Origin: Acidimicrobiaceae bacterium | GTDB lineage: Bacteria > Actinomycetota > Acidimicrobiia > Acidimicrobiales > RAAP-2 | Reading direction: 5' to 3' | Assembly: GCA_003136415.1 (NCBI GenBank) | Contig: PLEI01000017.1 | Location: 1 to 38,414, forward strand | Length of the DNA: 38,414 bases | Shown: positions 26,569-34,768 of the stretch, one piece after another | Numbering within the stretch: position 1 is the first letter of the stretch | Layout of the letters: the number at the start of each line of letters is the position of its first letter | Translations under genes and position numbers: made by a program | The notes under the pieces: generated by a model | What the model was told of the DNA's origin: nothing | The model's input: the letters and a program-made list of their open reading frames with translations, nothing else | The model's database searches: none

Positions 26569-27858
26569 ATGGAGATCAGAGGGATGAAGTTGCTGTCAAC
26601 GCTGTCGCTCGGCGAGGGCATGGCGGGGGGCGAGGGACTCGCCACCCACGTGGGAGCACGCGGTCGCCGGTCCCTCTTCGTGGCGTCGGAGCAAGCGCCC
26701 TACGACTTCGTGGTGGCCGACGTCAGCGATCCCACGGCACCCGAGGTCGTCTACCGCCACGACCTGGTCGGTCCCCACGTGCGCTCGAACAATCTGGCCA
26801 TCCACGAAGACCTGCTCGCGGTCACGCGTCAGGCCAAGGAGATGGGCGCGAGCCCCGCCGGAGTCGAGTTCTTCGACATCTCGACCCCGTCGCAGCCCCG
26901 TTCCGTGGGATTCTTCGACGCGTCGGGCGGTAACTCGATCGGCACGCACTTCGTGTGGCTCGACGGAGCCGGTTTTGCCTATCTGGCCACCCAGGACTCC
27001 GACTACGCCGCGCGGGACCCGCGAGACCAGTTCATGATGAAGATCATCGACGTGTCGGATCCCTCCCGGGCGCACGAGGTGGGTCGTTGGTGGACGCCGG
27101 GTACCCAACGCAGTGACGACGAGCCCGCACCCGTGCGTCCCCACCAGCGACTGGCGAGCGCGCGAGGCGAGTCGCTCACGAGCGAACAGGTGGCCGCACG
27201 GCGCGTCGATCACGGCGGGGTCGCCTCGTGGGACTTCGGCATCCGCGTGCACAACGTCTGCGTCCTGCCCGAGCGGCCCGATCGGGCCTACGTCGCCTCG
27301 ACGTCGGGGGGCGCCTTCATCTTCGACATCGCGGACCGATCGACGCCCCGGGTGGTCGGTGAGTTGCAGTACGGCGCTACTCTGCCCGGCGCCGCGCACA
27401 CGTTCGTCCCGCTCGGGGCGTCGGGCTTCGGACTCCTCTCGGACGAGACCCTCGAAGAGGGTGCTGCGGACTTCCCCCAGAACGTCTGGGTGGTGGACAT
27501 GCGCCTCGAGGACCGGCCCCAGATCGTGGGATCGCTGGAGATGCCCTGGCCCGACAGTGTCCCTTCGGAGGGCCGCTTCGGGGCCCATAACCTCCACGAG
27601 TACCCCCTGGGCCAGGGAGCGTGGCGCGATTTCAACGTTGCGGCGGGTGCCTTCTTCGGCCTGGGTGTCGGTGTCTACGACGTCTCGACGCCACTGCGTC
27701 CTCGAGAGATCGGTCGCTTCGTGCCCGGCGTCGATTCCGAGGGACCCAGTCGCGGTCAGCTGAACGACGTGTTCCTCGACGACCGCGCGATTCTCTACAC
27801 CATCGACCGCAAGAGCGACACGTGCTTCATCCTCGAGCTCGACGGTGCGACTAATTGA
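26569..27858 (+). CDS. LVIVD-repeat beta-propeller protein
   Basis: Repeated FDISTPSQPRSVG, IIDVSDPSRAHEVG, IFDIADRSTPRVVGEL, VYDVSTPLRPREIG units; RBS GAGAAGAGGGGGG upstream of ATG 26569. Confidence 0.85.
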   Translation: MEIRGMKLLSTLSLGEGMAGGEGLATHVGARGRRSLFVASEQAPYDFVVADVSDPTAPEVVYRHDLVGPHVRSNNLAIHEDLLAVTRQAKEMGASPAGVEFFDISTPSQPRSVGFFDASGGNSIGTHFVWLDGAGFAYLATQDSDYAARDPRDQFMMKIIDVSDPSRAHEVGRWWTPGTQRSDDEPAPVRPHQRLASARGESLTSEQVAARRVDHGGVASWDFGIRVHNVCVLPERPDRAYVASTSGGAFIFDIADRSTPRVVGELQYGATLPGAAHTFVPLGASGFGLLSDETLEEGAADFPQNVWVVDMRLEDRPQIVGSLEMPWPDSVPSEGRFGAHNLHEYPLGQGAWRDFNVAAGAFFGLGVGVYDVSTPLRPREIGRFVPGVDSEGPSRGQLNDVFLDDRAILYTIDRKSDTCFILELDGATN

Positions 27859-27917
27859 ACAATAGGGGGGCTGCACCGAATCGAGGGCGGCCGTAATAAG
27901 GGAATGTCACGAGAAGC

Positions 27918-27938
27918 CTCTGGTAGATTTGACCAGAG
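27918..27938. promoter_or_regulatory. Inverted repeat CTCTGGT-agatttg-ACCAGAG; candidate autoregulatory operator
   Basis: Perfect 7-bp arms, directly upstream of the GntR gene; followed by AAGAGGTCTGGAGAC (from 27943). Confidence 0.6.
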
Positions 27939-27962
27939 ACGTAAGAGGTCTGGAGACAGGTC

Positions 27963-28673
27963 ATGGAATCGCTGTTCCACCCAATTCGAGAATCAGGGAG
28001 CCTGTCGGACCGCATCGTGACTCTCATCGAGGAGTTGATCGACAGCGAGGCCTTGGGCGAGGGCCAGCAACTCCCGCCCGAGCGAGACCTGGCCACCATG
28101 CTCGGCGTGAGCCGACCGGCCCTGCGTGAGGCGATCAAGATCCTCGAGGCCCATCAGCGCCTGATCGTCAAGCACGGCCAGGGCGTGTTCGTCGGCCTCA
28201 ACAAGCAGGACCTGGTTCGCCAACGTCTGGCCAACCTGGAGATCTCGCTCATGGAGTTGTTCCGGGTGCGCGAGGTGTTGGAATCGACGGCCGCCAACTG
28301 GGCGGCGAGCTCGGCCACCGTCGAGGAGATCGAGGTTCTGGCGCGGATCTTGGAGGAACAAGAAGAGGCCTACCTCGAACCCGTGGACTTTGTGCGTCTC
28401 AAGCACCTCGACGCGCTGTTCCACATGACCATCGTGTCCATGGCGAAGAACCGCTTCCTCTCCCAGACCTTCGCCGCTCTCCAGGAGATGATCGACGAGG
28501 GGATGGAGACCACGTTGCAGGTCCCGGGGCGTCTGGAGATCTCGCGCAACGACCACTATCGGGTGTTTGAGGCCATCAAGGACCGCAACACCGAGGTGGC
28601 CGCCGCGGCCGCGGCCATCCACATCAACGGCGCGAAGAACGCCGCGATGAAGCGACTCCGCCAGCCCACCTGA
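27963..28673 (+). CDS. FadR-subfamily (FCD-domain) GntR transcriptional regulator
   Basis: LIDSEALGEGQQLPPERDLATMLGVSRPALREAIKILEAHQRLIVKHGQGVFV HTH; FCD-type C-terminal helices. Confidence 0.94.
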   Translation: MESLFHPIRESGSLSDRIVTLIEELIDSEALGEGQQLPPERDLATMLGVSRPALREAIKILEAHQRLIVKHGQGVFVGLNKQDLVRQRLANLEISLMELFRVREVLESTAANWAASSATVEEIEVLARILEEQEEAYLEPVDFVRLKHLDALFHMTIVSMAKNRFLSQTFAALQEMIDEGMETTLQVPGRLEISRNDHYRVFEAIKDRNTEVAAAAAAIHINGAKNAAMKRLRQPT

Positions 28674-28679
28674 CGATCC

Positions 28680-28704
28680 CGGTCGTCGTCCGAGAAGACG
28701 ACCG
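28680..28704. terminator. Hairpin CGGTCGTC-n9-GACGACCG in the convergent gap between GntR and permease genes
   Basis: Perfect 8-bp arms between two converging CDSs. Confidence 0.45.
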
Positions 28705-28733
28705 TCGAGGCGAACGAAGTTGTCCGGCGCGTC

Positions 28734-29618
28734 CTAGTGTCGACGGCCGCGGTCGACGCGTTGCCAGGGGATGACCCAGCGCTGGATCAGCGACAGGATC
28801 AACCGCAGCGTCAGGCCCAGGGCCATGATGAGCAAGATGACGGCGAGGGCGGCTGCCGTGTGGTACGTCGAGGACTGGGTCTGCAGGGCATCGCCGATGC
28901 CGGTCAACTGCGTCTGGACCTCGGCGATGATCACACCGACCATGCCCATTGCCACTCCCTGGGTGGCTCCGGTGACGATGAAGGGCACCGCGCCGGGCAG
29001 GAGAACGTGCAACCAGGTCTGGCGACGGTTCAGGCGCAGCGAGCGCGACACCTCGAGCAACTCGGGGTCGATCTCGCGAATCCCGTGGAACACGGTGACC
29101 GTCACCGGCCAGACGACGAAGAGGGTGACGATCACGACCTGGGCGGTGAAGTTGTAGCCCACCCAGAGGCTGATGATCGGTACGAGGGCGACCATCGGCG
29201 TCGCGTAGAGGGCGAAGATGTACATGGAGATCGCGGCCTCGGCCGCGCGGTAGGCCCCGGTGAGCATTCCGAGAAAGACGCCGATTATCATGCCGAGCAA
29301 GTAGCCCCAGGCGAAGGTCTTCACGCTGATGAACAGCTGGCCTGCCAGTCCGTGTTGGGTGAAGAGCAGGTAGCCCTCATGGATCACGGTGGTGATCGGT
29401 GCGAACAAGATGGCGATGGTGTGGCTGCCGTAGATCTGCCAGCCGACGAAGACGATCGCCAGTGAGGCGACCCTGATCGAGAGGAACACGAGGCGCTGGC
29501 GACGTAGTCGCCGTTGCCGGCGTTGGAAGATCTGTCGGCCGATCTCATCGGTGGAGGTTCGCGGTTCCGACGGGGTCACGGTGCTCGGGTAGGCCACCTT
29601 GTCGTTGTCGATGGTCAC
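28734..29618 (-). CDS. ABC transporter permease, SsuC/TauC-like
   Basis: YGSHTIAILFAPITTVIHEGYLL...SVKTFAWGYLLGMIIGVFLGMLTG...LPGAVPFIVTGATQGVAMGMVGVIIAEV (EAA loop region). Confidence 0.92.
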   Translation of the reverse strand: MTIDNDKVAYPSTVTPSEPRTSTDEIGRQIFQRRQRRLRRQRLVFLSIRVASLAIVFVGWQIYGSHTIAILFAPITTVIHEGYLLFTQHGLAGQLFISVKTFAWGYLLGMIIGVFLGMLTGAYRAAEAAISMYIFALYATPMVALVPIISLWVGYNFTAQVVIVTLFVVWPVTVTVFHGIREIDPELLEVSRSLRLNRRQTWLHVLLPGAVPFIVTGATQGVAMGMVGVIIAEVQTQLTGIGDALQTQSSTYHTAAALAVILLIMALGLTLRLILSLIQRWVIPWQRVDRGRRH

Positions 29619-29622
29619 GACG

Positions 29623-30459
29623 TCACTGTCCCTTCGCGGTCGAATCCGGAGTGCGCAAGAGATCCCAGATCTCTTCGCGCAACGGGGCGTAGAGGGGGTT
29701 GCGCCGCACCGACGCGACCGTTCGTGGCCGCTCGATGGGGATGGGGATCTCCTTGACGATGCGGCCGGGGCGCGCCCCCATCACCACCACCCGGTCGGCG
29801 AGCGTGATGGCCTCGTCGATACTGTGGGTGATGAACACCGCGGTCTGCTTGTGGCGGCCCCAGAGATTGAGGAGCTCCTCCTGGAGGATCTCGCGAGTCT
29901 GTGCGTCGACCGCGGCGAAGGGTTCGTCGAGCAAGATGACCTCGGGTCGGATCGCCAGGGCTCGCGCCAGTCCCGCGCGCTGTTTCATACCGCCCGAGAG
30001 CTGCGACGGGTACTTCGTGTCACTGTCCTTGAGCCCCACCAACTCGATGGCCTCGCGCGCTCGTTGGAGGGCCTCGTCCTTTTTGATGCCGGCCGCGCGA
30101 AGCGGCAACGCCACGTTCTTTAACACGGTCTTCCACGGGAAGAGTCCGAATTGCTGGAAGACGACGGCGACCGTCGGAAGGGGATCGTCGACCCTCGTGC
30201 CCCCAATCTCGATGGTGCCGTTGTCGATATCGGTCAGCCCCGCGATCATGCGCAGGAGGGTCGTCTTGCCGCATCCCGACGGTCCCACGACGCAGACGAA
30301 CTCTTTAGGGGCGATGTCCAGATCCAGGCTCTCGATGATCAGCGAAGTGCCGAACCATTTGAAGATGTCCCGGCATCTGATCTCACCACTGTCGGACTTC
30401 GTTCCCTGTTGAGCGGTCACTTCCTTGTCCGTCGCCGGAGATTGTTCCCGAGTCGTCAT
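29623..30459 (-). CDS. ABC transporter ATP-binding protein, SsuB/TauB-like
   Basis: VVGPSGCGKTTLLRMIAGL Walker A, LSGGMKQRAGLARALAI signature, VILLDEPFAAVD Walker B. ATG 30459 preferred (RBS AGAGGGGGG). Confidence 0.95.
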   Translation of the reverse strand: MTTREQSPATDKEVTAQQGTKSDSGEIRCRDIFKWFGTSLIIESLDLDIAPKEFVCVVGPSGCGKTTLLRMIAGLTDIDNGTIEIGGTRVDDPLPTVAVVFQQFGLFPWKTVLKNVALPLRAAGIKKDEALQRAREAIELVGLKDSDTKYPSQLSGGMKQRAGLARALAIRPEVILLDEPFAAVDAQTREILQEELLNLWGRHKQTAVFITHSIDEAITLADRVVVMGARPGRIVKEIPIPIERPRTVASVRRNPLYAPLREEIWDLLRTPDSTAKGQ

Positions 30460-30470
30460 CGCCCCCCTCT

Positions 30471-30480
30471 GGTCTGACCT
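30471..30480. promoter_or_regulatory. Candidate FadR/GntR operator AAGAGGTCAGACCAGAG (read on minus strand)
   Basis: GGTCtGACC inverted repeat between a TTGACA (-35, complement of 30513-30518) and the RBS of the ATPase gene. Confidence 0.55.
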
Positions 30481-30578
30481 CTTGTCACAAGCTAATCGTG
30501 GTGGACCCGACGTGTCAAATGGTGTCACCGACGCATCGCTCTGGCACCTCGAGATACGCCCCGAGGGACTCTCGCCAC

Positions 30579-31496
30579 TCAGGCGTCGAGCGAGGAGGCC
30601 ACCGCCACGTCGAGGAGACGCCGCGCCGTGGGACCGAGTTTGACGTCACGGCGCCAGACGGCGCGGAAGCTCCGTGAGAGGTCGACGTCGCGAGTGGGTA
30701 CGACGATCAAGCGGCCACCGGCGACGTCGTCGGCGACGGCGATCTCGCTCAGGACAACGGGTCCACCGCCGCGACGCGCGGCCCCGAGCAACGCTCCGGT
30801 GGAGCCCAGGACGACGCTCGATCGCACTCCGCCCCAGGGGGCGAGAGCCGCCTCGAGCACTTCGCGGGTCCCGGAACCGGGTTCGCGGGTCACAATGTCC
30901 GACGCGGCGATGTCCGCGCCCGCGACACCCTCTCGCAGTGATGCCCAAGGATGAGTGGTCGCGACGACGACGACGAGACGGTCGTGTCCGACGACCACGC
31001 TGTCAATGCCGTCGGTGACCTCTTCGATCCCTTCGACGAAACCAAGGTCGGCGTCGCCGGCCACGACGCGCGCGATGACGGTGGCCGAGTTCACCACGTC
31101 CAACGACAGCGCAAGATCGGGCGACTGGCCCGTGAAGACGCGGATCCAGCTCGGCAGGAGGTACTCGGCGATGGTCAGCGACGCGGCCACCTGCACTCGG
31201 GACATGGTGCCACGCCGTAGTGCCGCGGCGGTCGAGTTCATGGCGTCGACCTCGACGAGCACGCGGTCCACAGCCGCGGCGATCCGTACGCCCTCGGGGC
31301 TGAGGCGCGTTCCGGTGGGACCTCGTTCGAAGAGGGTGACGCCGAGACGTCGCTCGAGGAGGCGCATTCGGGCGCTCACCGCCGGTTGGGTCATGGTGTG
31401 ACGCCGAGCGGCGCGGCCGAAACTGCCGAGTTCGGCCACCGAACGCAGCAGGTCCAACGATATAAGGTCCGGCGTGGTCGGCGGCAGCACCCCCAC
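30579..31496 (-). CDS. LysR-family transcriptional regulator
   Basis: ISLDLLRSVAELGSFGRAARRHTMTQPAVSARMRLLERRLGVTLFERGPTGTRLSPEG HTH. Confidence 0.94.
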   Translation of the reverse strand: MGVLPPTTPDLISLDLLRSVAELGSFGRAARRHTMTQPAVSARMRLLERRLGVTLFERGPTGTRLSPEGVRIAAAVDRVLVEVDAMNSTAAALRRGTMSRVQVAASLTIAEYLLPSWIRVFTGQSPDLALSLDVVNSATVIARVVAGDADLGFVEGIEEVTDGIDSVVVGHDRLVVVVATTHPWASLREGVAGADIAASDIVTREPGSGTREVLEAALAPWGGVRSSVVLGSTGALLGAARRGGGPVVLSEIAVADDVAGGRLIVVPTRDVDLSRSFRAVWRRDVKLGPTARRLLDVAVASSLDA

Positions 31497-31630
31497 AGTC
31501 TACCTATGGTGTAGTCGGCATTAATCGGCGCTCACAGAAGGATTCACTCCGCCTAGTCATAAGCCAAGGTGACGGGCTCCTAAGGAATTGGACAGTACCG
31601 GTGCGCCCGCGGGACGGGCAGACTCGGATT

Positions 31631-32818
31631 ATGGAACGATCTACTGACTTCACTGCTCGTCGCGACGCGGGAGGTTCCCCTGCTTCCGATCGCGATCGCG
31701 ATCACGACTCGTTGACGCTGGGACCGAACTGGTTTGCGTCGGTGATGGGGACGGGCATCGTGGCGACGGCGGGCGCCACTCTGCCGTTCCATGTCAAGGG
31801 GATGCACGTCTTCACCCTGTCGATCTGGCTGGTCTCCCTCGTCGTGTTGACGGTGTTGATCGTCGCCTTCGCGGTGCACGGGGTCCGTCACCCCGGTGCG
31901 ATCGGACGCTACGCGCGCGACGTCACCCTGGCGCAATTCTTCGGTGCCCCGCCCATGGCACTGCTCACCGTGGGAGCGGGGGCGCTGCTGGTCGGCCGGT
32001 CGCTGATCGGCGACGGGGCGGCCCTCGCCTTGGACTGGGTGCTCTGGTCGGCGGGAACCGTCACGGGTCTGGCGACCGCGGTGGCCGTTCCCTACTTGCT
32101 CTTCACGCGCCTAGAGGTGCGCCACGACGCCGCCTTCGGTGGCTGGCTCATGCCCGTGGTGCCGCCGATGGTGTCGGCGGCGTCGGGTGGACTGCTCATC
32201 GCCCACGTGTCGTCGCAGACCGGTCGGGCGACCTTGCTCTACGGCTGCTACGCCATGTTCGGCATGAGTCTGATCGCGTCGTTGATCATCATCACCCTCA
32301 TCTGGTCGCGACTGGCCCACTTCGGCTCCTCGGGTTCGGTCCGCGTGCCAACCCTCTGGATCGTCCTGGGGCCTCTCGGCCAGTCGATCACCGCCGCGGG
32401 CATCCTCGGTTCTAACGCCTCGCTCGCGGTGGCGTCGCCGATCGCCCGCGGGTTCTCGTTCTTTTCGGTGGCCTACGGTGTCCCTACGTGGGGCTTCGCC
32501 GTGCTTTGGATCTGCCTCGCGACGGGCCTCACCGTCCGAACCGCTCGTCACCACTTGCCTTTTCACCTGACCTGGTGGAGTTTCACCTTCCCGGTGGGCA
32601 CATTCGTCACCGGAACGACGCGGCTCGCTCTGGCCACGCAACTGCCCGCTCTTCGAGTCGCCGCCGGTGTCGCGTACGTGGGGCTGTTGAGCGCGTGGGT
32701 GATGGTGGCCGCCCTGACGCTCCGCGGGATAATCTCCGGTCACCTGCTGCGTTCGCCACTCTCCGGGGGCCGGGGTCCCGAAGCGATGAAGGGCGACCTG
32801 ACGGCCCTCGCGCGGTGA
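31631..32818 (+). CDS. TDT-family transporter (TehA/SLAC1/Ssu1-like)
   Basis: NWFASVMGTGIVATAGATLPF, ~10 TM helices, WWSFTFPVGTFVTGTTRLA, GVPTWGFAVLWICLA. Confidence 0.85.
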   Translation: MERSTDFTARRDAGGSPASDRDRDHDSLTLGPNWFASVMGTGIVATAGATLPFHVKGMHVFTLSIWLVSLVVLTVLIVAFAVHGVRHPGAIGRYARDVTLAQFFGAPPMALLTVGAGALLVGRSLIGDGAALALDWVLWSAGTVTGLATAVAVPYLLFTRLEVRHDAAFGGWLMPVVPPMVSAASGGLLIAHVSSQTGRATLLYGCYAMFGMSLIASLIIITLIWSRLAHFGSSGSVRVPTLWIVLGPLGQSITAAGILGSNASLAVASPIARGFSFFSVAYGVPTWGFAVLWICLATGLTVRTARHHLPFHLTWWSFTFPVGTFVTGTTRLALATQLPALRVAAGVAYVGLLSAWVMVAALTLRGIISGHLLRSPLSGGRGPEAMKGDLTALAR

Positions 32819-33150
32819 ACGAACACACTCGCGAAGCACCGGCTGTCTCTTTTGGCCGGAGGTCAAGCGAACAACATCGCTCGCGCCGGCCTGGTGGGCA
32901 GTTACGCCTTTTGACCAGTCGTTGATCACGGCATTGTGGGCACCGCGCACCGTGGTGAGAACAAGGGCAAGGAACCGGCCGTCTCCATCGAGGCGCTGAC
33001 CGGAACCGACGTCGCTGAAAACGCCGTCGTGCGTCTCGAGAACGACTTCGGCCGCAAGCCAAACGTCTCGATTCCACGTCACGGGGTGGTGGGGTGCGCA
33101 GCACGAGGTGGAGTTGAATTAGGAATCCAACGGCCGGTTTGGACGTAAGG

Positions 33151-33375
33151 TCACCCTCCGCCAAGCATCTCGTCGCCAGGAGTCTCAATGTCGCCGGTCT
33201 CCCACAACAGGGATCCCATGGCGACGGCGGCCTCGTGGCGATCGGGCTCGAGGAGGCGGCCATAGACATCGGAAGTCATCCGGATGGATGAATGGCCGAG
33301 TACCTGGCTGACGACGTGAAGCTTGACTCCCTGGGCCAGCATCAAGCTGGCAGCGGAGTGGCGCAGTGACTAATG
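33151..33375 (-). pseudogene. C-terminal remnant of a tyrosine recombinase/integrase
   Basis: Reverse strand: LRHSAASLMLAQGVKLHVVSQVLGHSSIRMTSDVYGRLLEPDRHEAAVAMGSLL; contains RH..., LGHSSIRMTSDVYG (H and Tyr nucleophile); in-frame stop immediately upstream and no N-terminal domain. Confidence 0.85.
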
Positions 33376-33756
33376 AGCACAACTAACTCAGACTTCATCG
33401 GGCGAAGGGATTTTGGGTGGACACCCAGTCAGCAATTCCAGAAATGATTGCAAGGCATAAGCTCTTTGGAACTAAAGCCATTAGATCTGGGCCGATAACA
33501 CAGGCCAGCAACTTGATCTGAACGTTCACGAAACTGCTCACCGTGAGAAAATGGCGCGTCAGATGTTTAGGCTGTTTCTTCCGTGGCACATCGACACTGG
33601 ACGAACTAAAGTTCGATTCGTTTAGTACGGCGACTCATCACCAAGATTGTTGGCGATCCTGACGGAATGATTGCGATTTTGGGCCGGTATGTTTCTGTTT
33701 CGTCCCGTTGAACCATCGGGGCGATCTTATTTCCGGCGTAACCAGAAAGGGCTGCA

Positions 33757-34638
33757 TTGCTCGGACAACGACCCCAACACGACAACACCCACGCTTTTTG
33801 TGTACTCGCCCACACTGATCCAGTGATGTTCCACCGCTTGACGCAGCGGCTTTTGGAAATTGGTCCGGTGTTCGCTCACCTCGATGCGAAGAGCGACTTC
33901 AGTGGTTGGGCTCACAACAATCCGGATGTGGTCTTTCTCGACAATAGGGTGAAGGTGTACTGGGGCCACTGGTCTATGGTTGAAGCGACCACACGCCTGT
34001 TAGAACGGGTCCTGACAAATGACCACATCAGTCGGATCACCCTGGTGTCAGGATCGCATTACTTGCTTCGGTCTCCCGCGGAAATCGCCACGCGTGCCGT
34101 TTCCGGCGATAATGTCATCGCCGCCAGACGCGCACCAAACATGCCCGACGGGTCACGCCCTGAAATTGAATACCGTCGCAGATTCGTAGCGTCGAAGAAC
34201 CCCGACTCCTTGGCGCATAAGGTAGCCAACGCCTTCGTCAATCGTGTCGTCTTCGCCGGGCGGCCGCTCGAATGGCGTGACCTGGTGGCATCCGACAACA
34301 TGCGCGCGGGTAGTCAATACTGGTCCCTCACGCGAGTGACCGCCGAATACATAGTTCACCGGATCCGGAGTAACGACGACTTAATTCGCTATTTTAAGAA
34401 AATTAACTGCGCCGACGAGAAAGTGTTCGCCACTCTTTTTGCTGAATTTGACTCGTCGCCGCATTTGGCTGGCACCACTTTCGTTAAGTGGGCGCAACGT
34501 GCGAATCCCGAATCCGTAACTCGTGAGGATCTCGAGCAGGCTCGCCGCAACGGGCAGTTCTGGTTCGCTCGTAAGTTCGATTCGACCACTGATGTCGCGT
34601 TGCTTGATTGGCTCGACGATAAAACTGAAGGTGCGTGA
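33757..34638 (+). CDS. Core-2/I-branching-enzyme-like (GT14) glycosyltransferase
   Basis: VFAHLDAKSDFSGW...VYWGHWSMVEATTRLLERVL...TLVSGSHYLLRSP...MRAGSQYWSLTRVTAEYI...CADEKVFATLFAEF. Confidence 0.82.
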   Translation: MLGQRPQHDNTHAFCVLAHTDPVMFHRLTQRLLEIGPVFAHLDAKSDFSGWAHNNPDVVFLDNRVKVYWGHWSMVEATTRLLERVLTNDHISRITLVSGSHYLLRSPAEIATRAVSGDNVIAARRAPNMPDGSRPEIEYRRRFVASKNPDSLAHKVANAFVNRVVFAGRPLEWRDLVASDNMRAGSQYWSLTRVTAEYIVHRIRSNDDLIRYFKKINCADEKVFATLFAEFDSSPHLAGTTFVKWAQRANPESVTREDLEQARRNGQFWFARKFDSTTDVALLDWLDDKTEGA

Positions 34639-34768
34639 GTCCCGTTCCTCCGAATTCCGTGGGACGCATATGGCCTCCAACCAAAGTTTGGAAAAAAGAA
34701 AGCGGTTCTCCTCCCTTTCATCGATTTCGTGAGTTGCCGCTAGTGCTGGTTGGGTTGGAAGAGGTATC

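Noticed and set aside
25313-27876. Large minus-strand ORFs (410 aa at 25313-26545 and 426 aa at 26596-27876)
   Set aside because: Antisense to clear UxaA-family and LVIVD genes; His/Arg/Asp-rich low-complexity composition typical of shadow frames.
32936-33148. 70-aa ORF between the TDT transporter and the integrase remnant
   Set aside because: No family signature or convincing RBS; possibly decayed sequence, origin not identifiable by eye.
33100-33200. Possible tRNA/att site next to the integrase fragment
   Set aside because: No cloverleaf, T-loop GTTCRANNC or anticodon arrangement could be recognised.
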